NCBI RefSeq assembly: GCF_013370205.1
Contig: NZ_JABWGV010000001.1
Location: 248,001-312,000, forward strand
Length of the DNA stretch: 64,000 nt
Reading direction: 5' to 3'
From: Qipengyuania atrilutea
Lineage (GTDB): Bacteria; Pseudomonadota; Alphaproteobacteria; Sphingomonadales; Sphingomonadaceae
The notes beneath the pieces were generated by a model. It had not been told where the DNA came from and made no database searches. It saw only the letters and a program-made list of their open reading frames with translations. The translations under genes and the position numbers were made by a program. Positions 10,338 through 19,024 of this stretch are shown here, piece by piece (the stretch's first letter is position 1; the number at the start of each line of letters is the position of its first letter).

Positions 10338-11903
10338 TCAAGAATCTTCTTCGTCCTCATCGTCGTCGGCAAGGTTTGGACGAAGTTCATCGATGAGCGG
10401 CTGCGTGTTGCCGTCTCTGGCTTTGTCTACCAGATTGCGGATGTTCTCGATTTCCTCGCCACTGGCATGAGGCAAATTGACCACCGGTCCGAGCAGAATA
10501 ATTGCCTCCCGGTCTCGCTCCTCCAACAGAAGAAGGTAGGCGAGCGAACGCCGAATACCTGTATCGAATGGCGCGATGCGGAAGGCCTGTTCCAAACCGA
10601 TGCGCGCTGTCTCCGGTATCTGCTCGTTGGCATACACGAAAGTGTCGAAGTAGGTGTGCAGAACGTCGGGCCGCTCTGGATTGATCTTGTTCGCCGAAAC
10701 CAAATGCTCGCGCGCTTCAAAAACTTTCGCCGGGTCAGTCTTCGCTTCTTCAAGCGCAATTTTCGCGAGATAAAGATAAGGCCGTACGGATTGCGGGTCC
10801 GCCGCCATCAGACGGTTGGCCAAGGCCGTCGCTTGTCCGTAATTTTCCGCATCAAACTCCGCTTCCATCGCCGTATCAAGTACCACGGCGGAGTTTGGAT
10901 ACTGGGATACGAGTGCGCGTGCATCTTCTGCCAGACCTTCTGCGTTACGCTTCCGGATGCCTGCTGTGGAACGGATATGTATCGGCATAGCCGCTGCCGC
11001 CGCCTCATCTAACGCGGTAACTTGGATGTCTGGCTCGGTTCCCTTCGGAAAATCGACGGCAATCGCTCGCGCCCTTCCGCGATGATACTTTTCCAGATCT
11101 TTTTGTAATTCGTCCAAATCACCGAAGGCTTGCCGTGCGGCTTCGAGATTTTCCGTGCCGTCATTCACGAGTTGAAGGTACTTCGCCAATTGGCCTTGCC
11201 GCGACGGTTCGAAAGTAAGGTAGCTCGTGAACATCCAACCATACGCATATTGGCGCATCACATCGGCATAATTAACCCGCCCGTCTTCCGTATCGAGGTC
11301 AAGAACGTCCTCAACGTCAAAACTCAGATCACGTAGGACGAAATTGCGATAGCGAGGCGGTTCTCCGAGATTGAAACCGTCGTCGCGAAAACGGATAGTT
11401 GCAAACAGTTCCGCGAAACCTTCACTATACCAGAACGGATAAGCGGCGGGAGCGTGTTGCCGCGAGAAGTAATGCGCATACTCATGAAACAGCACTTGGC
11501 CGGGGTTCAATTCTTCGCCACTGCTGACCCGCGCACCTAGTCGTCCGCGCGAGCGCCGATCTTCTTCCGCGGGCGCAAACGCTACGGAATTACCAGCGCG
11601 CGGGCTGAAGAACCCTGCGACGCCGGGTGAATAGGCAAGCTCACCAATATCGCTGGTCGTGCCAGTATGATAAATCGTGACCTTTTTACTATCTGCTACT
11701 TCACCGGCATCGAGTGGAAGCCCCCGAAACAGGCGCAATGCTTGATCAAGGCGTTCGAGGCTTCCTGCCACCTCGCTTGCTTCTTGTTCGCCCGCTTCGG
11801 ACACAACTCGGAAGTGGTCCGTTTCGGCAATCCACCAATTATCGGCAGCGACCGCCGGAGTAGCAGCCATGGCCGCGCTTAACATCATAAATTTCTTAAA
11901 CAA
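10338..11903 (-). CDS. Secreted HEYAH zinc metalloprotease-like protein with C-terminal TPR-like repeats (copy 2)
   Basis: 521-residue paralogue of the neighbouring gene with the same plan: signal peptide (MFKKFMMLSAAMAATPAVAA), an N-terminal domain opening with W-A-TDHFRVVS (compare W-ADTHHFVILS in copy 1), HEYAH at 140-144, YSEGFAELF with Glu161, and a long helical TPR-like C-terminus ending in an acidic tail (DDDEDEEDS). The start appears to be a TTG at 11903: AAGGGG sits 7 bases before it, whereas the in-frame ATG at 11888 is about 22 bases away. Sampled lines are near 52% G+C, lower than surrounding genes, hinting at separate ancestry or relaxed selection. Function unknown. Confidence 0.8.
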   Translation of the reverse strand: MFKKFMMLSAAMAATPAVAADNWWIAETDHFRVVSEAGEQEASEVAGSLERLDQALRLFRGLPLDAGEVADSKKVTIYHTGTTSDIGELAYSPGVAGFFSPRAGNSVAFAPAEEDRRSRGRLGARVSSGEELNPGQVLFHEYAHYFSRQHAPAAYPFWYSEGFAELFATIRFRDDGFNLGEPPRYRNFVLRDLSFDVEDVLDLDTEDGRVNYADVMRQYAYGWMFTSYLTFEPSRQGQLAKYLQLVNDGTENLEAARQAFGDLDELQKDLEKYHRGRARAIAVDFPKGTEPDIQVTALDEAAAAAMPIHIRSTAGIRKRNAEGLAEDARALVSQYPNSAVVLDTAMEAEFDAENYGQATALANRLMAADPQSVRPYLYLAKIALEEAKTDPAKVFEAREHLVSANKINPERPDVLHTYFDTFVYANEQIPETARIGLEQAFRIAPFDTGIRRSLAYLLLLEERDREAIILLGPVVNLPHASGEEIENIRNLVDKARDGNTQPLIDELRPNLADDDEDEEDS

Positions 11904-11949
11904 GTGCAGACCCCTTAAACCTCGACCCTCATATCAAACGAGCAAAACG

Positions 11950-11977
11950 TTTATAAAAATTGAGGACGGTTCCGCAA
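11950..11977 (-). promoter_or_regulatory. Candidate promoter of metalloprotease copy 2
   Basis: Minus-strand TTGCGG (11977-11972) and TATAAA (11955-11950) are 16 bases apart, roughly 45 bases before the TTG start. The 241-base stretch 11904-12144 is AT-rich and otherwise holds only a weak hairpin (12104-12126) behind azoR; I see no gene in it. Confidence 0.4.
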
Positions 11978-12103
11978 GTCGCCATCCGAAATGATAGATG
12001 GGCTTTCCGTAAGTGCACCGCATTTATGCAGTGGTCCGGTTCCAGCTAAGCTTGTCTGCCCGCTCTGAAAAAATGACCGACGGCTGTCTCGGCGCGTTTG
12101 ACC

Positions 12104-12126
12104 GGGCGCATTTTTGCAACGCGCCC
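12104..12126 (-). terminator. Weak hairpin downstream of azoR
   Basis: Inverted repeat GGGCGC (12104-12109) / GCGCCC (12121-12126) with an 11-base A/T-containing loop, about 20 bases past the azoR stop on the minus strand. No U-tract follows, so terminator status is tentative. Confidence 0.3.
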
Positions 12127-12144
12127 AATCTAATTAAGCAAACG

Positions 12145-12741
12145 TCAAAGCTCTGCGATCTGCTCTTTCGCGGCCTTCATGCCTTCTTCGATCGTGTCGG
12201 GACCGAAGCCGGTTTTCTCGACCCGCACGAAATGCAGATCGTCCACTCCGATGAATTCGAAGAAAGTCTTGAGCAGGCTTTCCTGATTTTCCGCCATCTG
12301 CTCGTTCGAATACTCGCCGCCGCGCGAGGATGCGATAACGACCTTGCGGCCGCCGGCGAGGCCTTCAGGGCCGCTATCCGAATATTTGAACGTTACGCCG
12401 GGAACGCCGAGCCGGTCCAGCCACGCCTTGAGCTGGCTCGGAATGGAGAAATTGTACATCGGCGCACCGATGATGACGATGTCGGAGGCGAAGAATTCGT
12501 CGAGTACAGCGCGCTCGTCAGGGTAGGCGGCGGCGACCGCTTCCTCGTGCGTTTCGGGCGGGGTTCGCAGCGCTTTTGTGGTGATCGGGTCGATATGCGC
12601 GAGCGGATTTTCGACGAGGTCGCGGCGGACCAGTTCCGCATCAGGATTGGCCTCGGTAAAGTGCTGCGTGATGAGATCGGTCAGCTTGCGCGAGATGCTC
12701 TGCTCGCCGGTCGTGCTGCTGTCGATACGTAGGATTTGCAT
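12145..12741 (-). CDS. azoR: FMN-dependent NADH:quinone/azo reductase
   Basis: 198-residue flavodoxin-fold reductase of the AzoR/AcpD family, which reduces quinones and azo compounds with NAD(P)H and FMN in the cytoplasm. Features are the N-terminal strand and phosphate-binding loop LRIDSSTTGEQSISRKL, the FMN-contacting segment APMYNFSIPSQLKAWLDRLG (about 94-113), and the loop VIASSRGGEY (about 142-151). The length is typical. It is divergent from an HxlR regulator, with a 44-base shared intergenic region holding an inverted repeat. This is the usual arrangement for electrophile- or quinone-induced azoreductases. Confidence 0.92.
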   Translation of the reverse strand: MQILRIDSSTTGEQSISRKLTDLITQHFTEANPDAELVRRDLVENPLAHIDPITTKALRTPPETHEEAVAAAYPDERAVLDEFFASDIVIIGAPMYNFSIPSQLKAWLDRLGVPGVTFKYSDSGPEGLAGGRKVVIASSRGGEYSNEQMAENQESLLKTFFEFIGVDDLHFVRVEKTGFGPDTIEEGMKAAKEQIAEL

Positions 12742-12759
12742 TCATGAACTCCAGTACTA

Positions 12760-12768
12760 GTTACTAAC
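12760..12768. promoter_or_regulatory. Putative HxlR operator between azoR and hxlR
   Basis: GTTA-C-TAAC inverted repeat inside the longer TAGTTACTAACGATAACC tract, centred in the 44-base divergent gap. HxlR/YodB-type regulators bind short palindromes in such positions, so this is the probable site for the adjacent regulator. The overlapping ACTAGT palindrome is also present. Confidence 0.5.
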
Positions 12769-12785
12769 GATAACCTGGAGGCCAT

Positions 12786-13217
12786 ATGGAAACCGCTACC
12801 GCAGCTCTGCAAGAGGGCACTTACCTGACCGATAGGGACATGGGTGATACCCTTGAGGTCGAAACCGCACCGCAGTGCCAGGCGGTGAACGACATTCTTG
12901 CCCGTGTCGGCGACAAGTGGACGGTGCGCGTCGTGATGAGCCTTGCCGAAGGGTCAAGCCGGTTCAACGAGCTGCGGGGGATCATTCCTGCGATCTCTCA
13001 GCGGATGCTGACGCGCACGCTGCGCAATCTCGAACGCGACGGGCTGGTCACGCGGACCGTCACGCCGACCGTTCCCCCGCGGGTCGACTATGCGTTGACG
13101 CCGCTTGGTCAGTCGCTCGTCGGTCCTGTAGCGCAGCTCGGCAACTGGGCGCTCGCCAACATCGCCGAGGTCGAACGTTCGCGCCGCAGGTTCGACGCCG
13201 AGGGGCCGGGCGTCTAA
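12786..13217 (+). CDS. HxlR-family winged-helix transcriptional regulator
   Basis: 143-residue dimeric DNA-binding protein. The HxlR core starts at Cys31 (PQCQAVNDILARVGDKWTVRVV) and continues through FNELRGIIPAISQRMLTRTLRNLERDGLVTR, the recognition helix and wing. A single conserved N-terminal cysteine at this place is the redox or quinone sensor in YodB/HypR/QorR members. CTGGAGG precedes the ATG. It is divergently paired with azoR, so it most likely represses azoR and itself until its cysteine is modified. This regulatory role is inferred from family and context. Its stop directly abuts the convergent priA stop. Confidence 0.92.
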   Translation: METATAALQEGTYLTDRDMGDTLEVETAPQCQAVNDILARVGDKWTVRVVMSLAEGSSRFNELRGIIPAISQRMLTRTLRNLERDGLVTRTVTPTVPPRVDYALTPLGQSLVGPVAQLGNWALANIAEVERSRRRFDAEGPGV

Positions 13218-15395
13218 TCAGACGAAGCTGTAGGGATCGATGTCGATCCCGACCCGCACGCTTCGCGGCAGATCGAGCTTGCCCAGCCAGTCGCGGATGA
13301 CCGCCTGGACGTTGGCGGTGCGGCGTGCGTTTAGCAGCAGGCGATAGCGGTAGCGACCGCGCAGCAGCGCCATCGGGGCAGGCGCGGGTCCGAAGATCGC
13401 GATGTCGTCAAGATCGGGACGCGTGCCGCCGATGGCGAAGGCGGCGTCGCGCGCCTCGCGCTCATCCTCGCTCGATACGATAATCGCGGCCCAGCGTCCG
13501 AAGGGCGGGGCGCCTGCGCTGCGCCGTGCTTCGGTTTCCGCTTCGTAGAAGGCGTCGCGGTCCCCCTCAGCGAGCGCGGCGATGACCGGCGCTTCGGGGT
13601 GGCGTGTCTGGATAAGGACCAATCCCGGCTTCTCGCCCCGGCCGGCGCGTCCGGCGACCTGCGCGACCTGCTGATAGGTCCGCTCGGCTGCGCGCAGATC
13701 GCCGCCTTCGAGACCGAGGTCTGCATCAACCACGCCGACCAGCGTGAGTTCGGGGAAGTGAAAGCCCTTGGTCACGAGCTGTGTGCCGACGATGACGTCG
13801 ACCGCGCCCGCATCGACCTGTTCGATGAAGGCGCTGGCCTTGCCGGGAGAAGAGAGCGTATCGGAGGTGACGAGCGCAACGCGCGCATCGGGCAGGCGCT
13901 CGGCCACTTCGTCTGCGATGCGCTCTACGCCGGGGCCGCAGGCGACGAGGCAGTCAGGCTCGCCGCATTCGGGGCAATTGGCGGGCGGGGTGGTCTCGTG
14001 GCCGCAGTGATGGCAGGCGAGCCGCTGGGACAGCCGGTGCTCGACCAGCCATGCGGTGCAGTTCGGGCATTGGAAACGAAAACCGCAATTGCGACACAGG
14101 GTCAGCGGGGCGAAGCCGCGCCGGTTGAGGAACAGCAGCGATTGCTCGCCCTTGGCCAGCCGCTCTTCCATTTCCGCAACCAACCGCGGCGCGAGCCAGT
14201 GACCGGCTTCCGGCCTTTCCTCCGTCAGATCGATCAGGTCTATCGAGGGGAGCTGCGCTTCGCCGAACCGGCTTTCGAGGTCGAGCTTCGTATAGGTCCC
14301 GCTCGCCGCCATATGCAGGCTTTCGAGCGCCGGTGTGGCGCTCGCGAGCACGACCGGTATCTCCTCGAAATGCGCGCGCATCACCGCCACGTCGCGCGCA
14401 TTGTAGCGCACGCCGTCATCCTGCTTGAAACTGACCTCATGCGCTTCATCGACTACGATGAGGCCGAGGTCGGCATAAGGGAGAAACAGGGCCGAGCGTG
14501 CGCCGACCACAACCTGCGCGCCGCCTTCGCCGGGCGGAGTCGCGATCGCGCGCCAGGCACGGCGGCGCTCGGTCGATTTGAGCGAGGAATGCCACAGAAC
14601 CGGCGGCACACCGAACCGCGCTTCGAACCGCCTCAGGAACGCTTCGGTAAGCGCAATCTCGGGCAGTAAAACAAGCACTTGCCGGCCTTCCTTCAGGGCG
14701 GCGGCAAGCGGTTCGAAATAGGTCTCGGTCTTGCCCGACCCGGTCACCCCGTCGAGCAGGAAAGGGGCATAGCGCCGTGCCATAACCGCAGACGCTATCG
14801 TGTCCGACGCTTCCTGCTGGTCGGCACTCAGTTCCGGCACGTCGTGATCGGGCCGGGCGCGGGGGAAGGGACGGTGCAGATCGACCTCGACCGGCTCGAT
14901 GACTTCCTGACCGACGAGCCCGCGCAGCACCCCCTCCGAGACCCCGGCCTTTGCCGCGAGTTCGCGGATGGTCGCCTGCTCGCTGTCCAGCCGCTCCATC
15001 GCCTGCGCGCGCTGCGGAGTCATGCGGTCGGGCTGCTTGCCGCTGAGCCGGTATTCGGTGGTGGTCGACGGGCCCTTTAGGGCGCCGCCGCTCGCCAGCG
15101 CCATCCGCGCTACGCTTGCCAGCGAAGCGCAGTAGTAATCGGCGGTCCATTCGATCAGGCGGCGCAGCGGGGCGCGCAGTGGCGGAACCGGCACGACCTC
15201 GGCGATGGGGCGAAGCCGCTCGTCCGGAACCGCGTCGGCAAGCAGCCGTTCTGCCTCCCACACGATCCCCGTCAGGTGCCGGGGGCCGAGCGGAGCGACT
15301 ACGACCGTACCCGGCTCCAGCCGCATGTCGCCAGGCACTGCATAGTCGAGCGGGCCGAGCGCGGCATTAAGCGGAAGGATACGGACACGGTTCAT
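13218..15395 (-). CDS. priA: Primosomal protein N' (replication restart helicase)
   Basis: 725-residue superfamily 2 DNA helicase that recognises stalled forks and reloads the replisome. Walker A is DGVTGSGKTETY and the DEAH box is VVDEAHEVSFKQDDG. The eight-cysteine zinc-binding insert runs from CRNCGFRFQCPNC through CHHCG to CPECG. The helicase C-terminal motif GRAGRGEKPG is present. The N-terminal 3'BD domain begins VRILPLNAALGPLDYAVP. Length and start are typical of alphaproteobacterial PriA. It is divergent from the DUF4197 gene. Confidence 0.97.
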   Translation of the reverse strand: MNRVRILPLNAALGPLDYAVPGDMRLEPGTVVVAPLGPRHLTGIVWEAERLLADAVPDERLRPIAEVVPVPPLRAPLRRLIEWTADYYCASLASVARMALASGGALKGPSTTTEYRLSGKQPDRMTPQRAQAMERLDSEQATIRELAAKAGVSEGVLRGLVGQEVIEPVEVDLHRPFPRARPDHDVPELSADQQEASDTIASAVMARRYAPFLLDGVTGSGKTETYFEPLAAALKEGRQVLVLLPEIALTEAFLRRFEARFGVPPVLWHSSLKSTERRRAWRAIATPPGEGGAQVVVGARSALFLPYADLGLIVVDEAHEVSFKQDDGVRYNARDVAVMRAHFEEIPVVLASATPALESLHMAASGTYTKLDLESRFGEAQLPSIDLIDLTEERPEAGHWLAPRLVAEMEERLAKGEQSLLFLNRRGFAPLTLCRNCGFRFQCPNCTAWLVEHRLSQRLACHHCGHETTPPANCPECGEPDCLVACGPGVERIADEVAERLPDARVALVTSDTLSSPGKASAFIEQVDAGAVDVIVGTQLVTKGFHFPELTLVGVVDADLGLEGGDLRAAERTYQQVAQVAGRAGRGEKPGLVLIQTRHPEAPVIAALAEGDRDAFYEAETEARRSAGAPPFGRWAAIIVSSEDEREARDAAFAIGGTRPDLDDIAIFGPAPAPMALLRGRYRYRLLLNARRTANVQAVIRDWLGKLDLPRSVRVGIDIDPYSFV

Positions 15396-15476
15396 CTATA
15401 TCCGCCTATGTCGGATGCATCCACGGCAAGGCAAGCGCTGCCGGCAGGAATAGACAATGGGAAAAGGATTGCGAGT

Positions 15477-16169
15477 ATGAATGAAATTGCCGCGAAACCG
15501 ACCAGCCGGCGCGCCTTCGTCGGCGGATTGACCGCCGGCGGTGTGCTGCTCGCATTGCCCGCGTGCTCGAGCCTTCCCGCCTTCAGTTTCACCGAAGCGG
15601 TGCGCCGGATGCTGCTTCTCTCCAGCGAGCGAGCCTTCGCGCGTCTGACTGCACCCGACGGCTTCTGGGACCAGCAGGTGGCCGAAATCGGTCTTAGCGA
15701 TATGCTGGGCGCGCGCGGTGACGTCCTGAGCCGCATTTTGACTTCGTCGCTGTTCAAGGACCGCCTGCAGGATGCCTTTGCGGATGTCGCCATCGAAGGC
15801 AGCTACCGCGCTGCGCCGGTCGTGGCGGACGCGGTGCGCGTCGTTGGAATTCAGAACGCGGCAGACCTCGTTCGCGGCGGTCCGCGCGCGGCGACGGCAT
15901 TCCTGCGCGACGAGATGGGCGGCCGGCTGATCGAAGCGATGGTGCCGGAAATTTCGGAAGCCTTGCTTGTCGCGAACGATCCGCTCGTCGGCGAGGCGCT
16001 GAATGCACTCGTCGGCGTGAATGTCGCCGAAGTAACGAACCGCTTCGCCGGCCGTGTCAACGACGTCATCTGGAACGAGATGGGCTACGAGGAAAAGGAA
16101 ATCCGCCGCAATCCGCGCAGTACAAATGATCCGGTGATAATCGGGGCTTTCGGCACGGCGGCGCTTTGA
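15477..16169 (+). CDS. DUF4197 domain protein with Tat-like/lipoprotein signal
   Basis: 230-residue exported protein of the uncharacterised DUF4197 family. Starting at the ATG at 15477 (AAGGA upstream), the N-terminus reads TSRRAFVGGLTAGGVLLALP with a twin-arginine motif and then ACSS, a possible lipobox. The body is helical, with family-like segments TEAVRRMLLLSSERAFARL and NRFAGRVNDVIWNEMGYEE. Longer in-frame starts at 15276 and 15408 exist but would put the RR signal far inside the protein. Stand-alone gene divergent from priA. No function can be assigned. Confidence 0.8.
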   Translation: MNEIAAKPTSRRAFVGGLTAGGVLLALPACSSLPAFSFTEAVRRMLLLSSERAFARLTAPDGFWDQQVAEIGLSDMLGARGDVLSRILTSSLFKDRLQDAFADVAIEGSYRAAPVVADAVRVVGIQNAADLVRGGPRAATAFLRDEMGGRLIEAMVPEISEALLVANDPLVGEALNALVGVNVAEVTNRFAGRVNDVIWNEMGYEEKEIRRNPRSTNDPVIIGAFGTAAL

Positions 16170-16251
16170 ACGAATCGCCACGCTCGGCCATCATCGTCGG
16201 CAGTTGAAGACGCGTAGAGCAAGCGCGCCGACTTTGAAGGACCGAACACCC

Positions 16252-16413
16252 GTGGAGCTTACCGCCGACATCCTCGCACGCTACCGCCGGCACTGCATGG
16301 ACCGCCGGATGAAAGCGGAAAAGGCGATGCCGGAGCGGGCCAAGGACGCGGCGATTACGCGCGGCCTGGCGCGGCGGAAGGACGAATCTGCCGGGGAACG
16401 CGAACTGGCGTAA
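16252..16413 (+). CDS. Small basic hypothetical protein (doubtful)
   Basis: Possible 53-residue protein starting at the GTG at 16252 (VELTADILARYRRHC...), rich in Arg, Lys and Ala. An upstream in-frame ATG at 16204 would give 69 residues. No clear Shine-Dalgarno and no recognised domain. An antisense frame (16066-16416) is also open. I favour the plus strand because its amino-acid composition is more protein-like, with a helical LTADILARYRRHC segment. Confidence 0.4.
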   Translation: MELTADILARYRRHCMDRRMKAEKAMPERAKDAAITRGLARRKDESAGERELA

Positions 16414-16456
16414 CAAACTTCGCTCCGATCGGGCAGCGATAGCGCTACCTAAGGGT

Positions 16457-16486
16457 TTGCTTGCGAGCAGCCTTTTCGTCTAGGCA
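16457..16486 (+). promoter_or_regulatory. Candidate promoter of the fsa/tal gene
   Basis: TTGCTT (16457-16462) and TAGGCA (16481-16486), 18 bases apart, about 40 bases before the ATG at 16525. Similar TTGC/TAGGC pairs precede other housekeeping genes here. Inferred by eye. Confidence 0.4.
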
Positions 16487-16524
16487 CGGCTGCAACCAAC
16501 CAGCCGGAGGCTCAGCAAGCAATC

Positions 16525-17184
16525 ATGAAATTCTTCGTCGACACTGCCGATATCGATGACATCAAGGAAATGGCCGAGACCGGCCTGCTCGACGGCGTCA
16601 CCACCAATCCCAGCCTGATCGCAAAATCGGGCCGCGATTTCATGGAAGTGACGAAGGAGATCTGCGGTCTCGTCGATGGTCCGGTCAGCGCTGAAGTGGT
16701 TGCGCTCGATCACGACACGATGATGCGTGAAGCGGAATCGCTCCGCAAAATCGCCGACAATGTCTGCATCAAGGTTCCGCTTACGATCGACGGGCTGAAG
16801 ACCTGCAAGGCGTTGACGAGCGACGGGACGATGGTGAACGTCACTTTGTGCTTTTCCGCCAACCAGGCGCTACTGGCCGCCAAGGCGGGCGCGACCTTCA
16901 TCTCGCCCTTCGTCGGCCGCCACGACGACAACGGCTTCGACGGAATGGAACTCATTCGCGATATCCGGCTGATTTACGACAACTATCTGTTCGACACCGA
17001 AATCTTGGTGGCTTCGGTGCGCCACGCGACGCACGTGCTCGAAAGCGCGAAGATCGGTGCGGATGTCGCCACCATGCCGCCAGCTGTCATCCGCGGCCTG
17101 TTCAAGCATGTCCTGACCGAAAAGGGCATCGAAGGCTTCCTCAAGGACTGGAAAACGACCGGGCAGAGCATTCCGGGCGTTTGA
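16525..17184 (+). CDS. fsa: Fructose-6-phosphate aldolase/transaldolase (short TalC/FSA type)
   Basis: 219-residue class I aldolase-fold enzyme of the small transaldolase family. The Schiff-base lysine is Lys83 in NVCIKVPLT. Family signatures are [30 protein letters not shown] and [15 protein letters not shown]. Short members are annotated either as fructose-6-phosphate aldolase or as transaldolase, and sequence inspection alone does not separate the two. A role in the non-oxidative pentose phosphate pathway is likely because the family is often the sole transaldolase of such genomes. It is followed 13 bases later by cobT. Confidence 0.9.
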   Translation: MKFFVDTADIDDIKEMAETGLLDGVTTNPSLIAKSGRDFMEVTKEICGLVDGPVSAEVVALDHDTMMREAESLRKIADNVCIKVPLTIDGLKTCKALTSDGTMVNVTLCFSANQALLAAKAGATFISPFVGRHDDNGFDGMELIRDIRLIYDNYLFDTEILVASVRHATHVLESAKIGADVATMPPAVIRGLFKHVLTEKGIEGFLKDWKTTGQSIPGV

Positions 17185-17197
17185 TTTCCGGTAGGCA

Positions 17198-19024
17198 ATG
17201 GCAGACCAGACTCCCCTCGACCTGTTCCGTCAGGCGCTGACCGGCACGGCGCGCGCTCTGTCGCGCGAGCCGGAGGTCGAGGTTGCCTGGAGCGCGGATA
17301 CGCCGACGGAGAACGGAAAGAACTTCCGCGTTCCCCTGCCGGGCCGCGATCTGCCCGATGCTCAGACCCGCGAGGCGCGCGGCTTTGCCGACAGCTTCGC
17401 GCTGCGCCTGCGCCATCACGACACCGCGCTTCATGCCAAAAGCGCACCGGACGAGCCGCTTGCGCGCGCCTGCTACGATGCGGTCGAGCAGGTCCGCTAC
17501 GAGGCGCTCGGCAGCAATAACTTCGCCGGGATCGCCGCCAACCTAGCTGCGGCGACGAAGCTGCGCGCCGGCTCCGATCCGATTTCCCGCGCAAAGGAAG
17601 CGGACGATGTGCCCCTGCAAAGCGCGCTCGGTCTCGTGCTGCGCGAAAAGCTGACCGGCCAGCCCGTGCCCGAACGCGCGCAGGCGGGCGTCGATCTGGT
17701 GCGCGACTTCATCGAGACCAAGGCCGATACCGATTTCGAAGCGTTGGCGCTGTCGCTCGACAATCAGGAAGCGTTCCAGTCGCTCGCGCTCGACATGCTG
17801 CGCCGCCTCCACATCATCGACCAGACGCCAGCCGATCAGGACGGCAGCGACGAGGAAGACGACGACTTCGACGGCGAAGGGGAAGATGAGGACGAGGGCG
17901 AAGAGGGTCTCGATCCCGGCGATCCCGAAGCGGTCGAGATGGCCGGCGATGCCACTGACGGCGAGGGCGACGGCGAGGCCGAGGGGGAGATGGACGCCTC
18001 CGAGGACGATCTGACCGAGGGCGAGCCGGGCGACGACGCGGAAGAGGGCATGATGCCGGTCCGCCCGAACCGCAGCTGGACCGATCTGCCCGACGACTTC
18101 GACTACAAGGCCTTCACCAAGCAGCATGACGAGATCATCGAGGCGGGCGAGCTGTGCGACGCGGAAGAACTGGAGCGACTTCGCGCCTATCTCGACAGCC
18201 AGCTGACCGGCCTGCAAGGCGTCGTGACACGGCTCGCGAACCGGTTGCAGCGGCGGCTGATGGCGCAGCAGAACCGCAGCTGGGATTTCGACCAGGAAGA
18301 GGGGCTACTCGATGCTGCGCGGCTCGCCCGCGTGGTGATCCAGCCGGGCCACGCGCTGTCCTATAAGGTCGAGCGCGACGTCGAGTTCAAGGACACGATC
18401 GTCACGCTGCTGATCGACAATTCGGGCTCCATGCGCGGGCGGCCGATCTCGATCGCTGCGATCAGCGCGGATATCCTCGCGCGCACGCTGGAACGCTGCG
18501 GTGTGAAGACCGAGATTCTTGGGTTCACGACCCGCGCGTGGAAAGGCGGGCAGGCGCGCGAGACCTGGCTGGCCGAGGGTAAGCCCGCGGACCCCGGCAG
18601 GCTCAACGACCTTCGGCATATCGTCTACAAGAAAGCGGACGAGCCGTGGCGCCGGGCGCGGCGCAACCTCGGCCTGATGATGCGCGAGGGGCTGCTGAAG
18701 GAAAACATCGACGGCGAAGCGCTCCTGTGGGCGCACGACCGGGTGATGGGAAGGCCGGAGGATCGCCGGATCCTGATGGTCATTTCGGACGGCGCGCCGG
18801 TGGACGATTCGACGCTCACCAACAACAGCCCCGGCTATCTCGAAAGCCATCTGCGCAAGGTGATCAACTGGGTCGAAACCAAGTCCCCGGTCCAACTCGT
18901 CGCCATCGGGATCGGCCATGACGTGACCCGCTACTACAAGCGCGCGGTGACGATCATGGACGCGGAGCAACTCGGCGGGACTATCATCGAGCAGTTGGCC
19001 GGGTTGTTCGAGGTGGAGGGGTGA
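17198..19024 (+). CDS. cobT: Cobaltochelatase subunit CobT-type VWA protein
   Basis: 608-residue protein of the CobT family, which with the AAA+ CobS and CobN inserts Co2+ into hydrogenobyrinic acid diamide in aerobic cobalamin synthesis. The N-terminal helical part (about 1-210) is followed by a long Asp/Glu/Gly-rich acidic segment (about 215-290), typical of CobT and BchD. A C-terminal von Willebrand A domain has the MIDAS motif DNSGSM near residue 406. No cobS or cobN is adjacent, so its place in a chelatase is inferred from family. It overlaps the nitroreductase gene by 4 bases (GTGA). Confidence 0.9.
   Translation: MADQTPLDLFRQALTGTARALSREPEVEVAWSADTPTENGKNFRVPLPGRDLPDAQTREARGFADSFALRLRHHDTALHAKSAPDEPLARACYDAVEQVRYEALGSNNFAGIAANLAAATKLRAGSDPISRAKEADDVPLQSALGLVLREKLTGQPVPERAQAGVDLVRDFIETKADTDFEALALSLDNQEAFQSLALDMLRRLHIIDQTPADQDGSDEEDDDFDGEGEDEDEGEEGLDPGDPEAVEMAGDATDGEGDGEAEGEMDASEDDLTEGEPGDDAEEGMMPVRPNRSWTDLPDDFDYKAFTKQHDEIIEAGELCDAEELERLRAYLDSQLTGLQGVVTRLANRLQRRLMAQQNRSWDFDQEEGLLDAARLARVVIQPGHALSYKVERDVEFKDTIVTLLIDNSGSMRGRPISIAAISADILARTLERCGVKTEILGFTTRAWKGGQARETWLAEGKPADPGRLNDLRHIVYKKADEPWRRARRNLGLMMREGLLKENIDGEALLWAHDRVMGRPEDRRILMVISDGAPVDDSTLTNNSPGYLESHLRKVINWVETKSPVQLVAIGIGHDVTRYYKRAVTIMDAEQLGGTIIEQLAGLFEVEG

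Noticed and set aside
16066-16416. 116-codon minus-strand frame opposite the small basic gene
   Set aside because: Starts within the plus-strand small frame, overlaps the DUF4197 gene end, and has an Arg/Pro/Cys-rich shadow composition.
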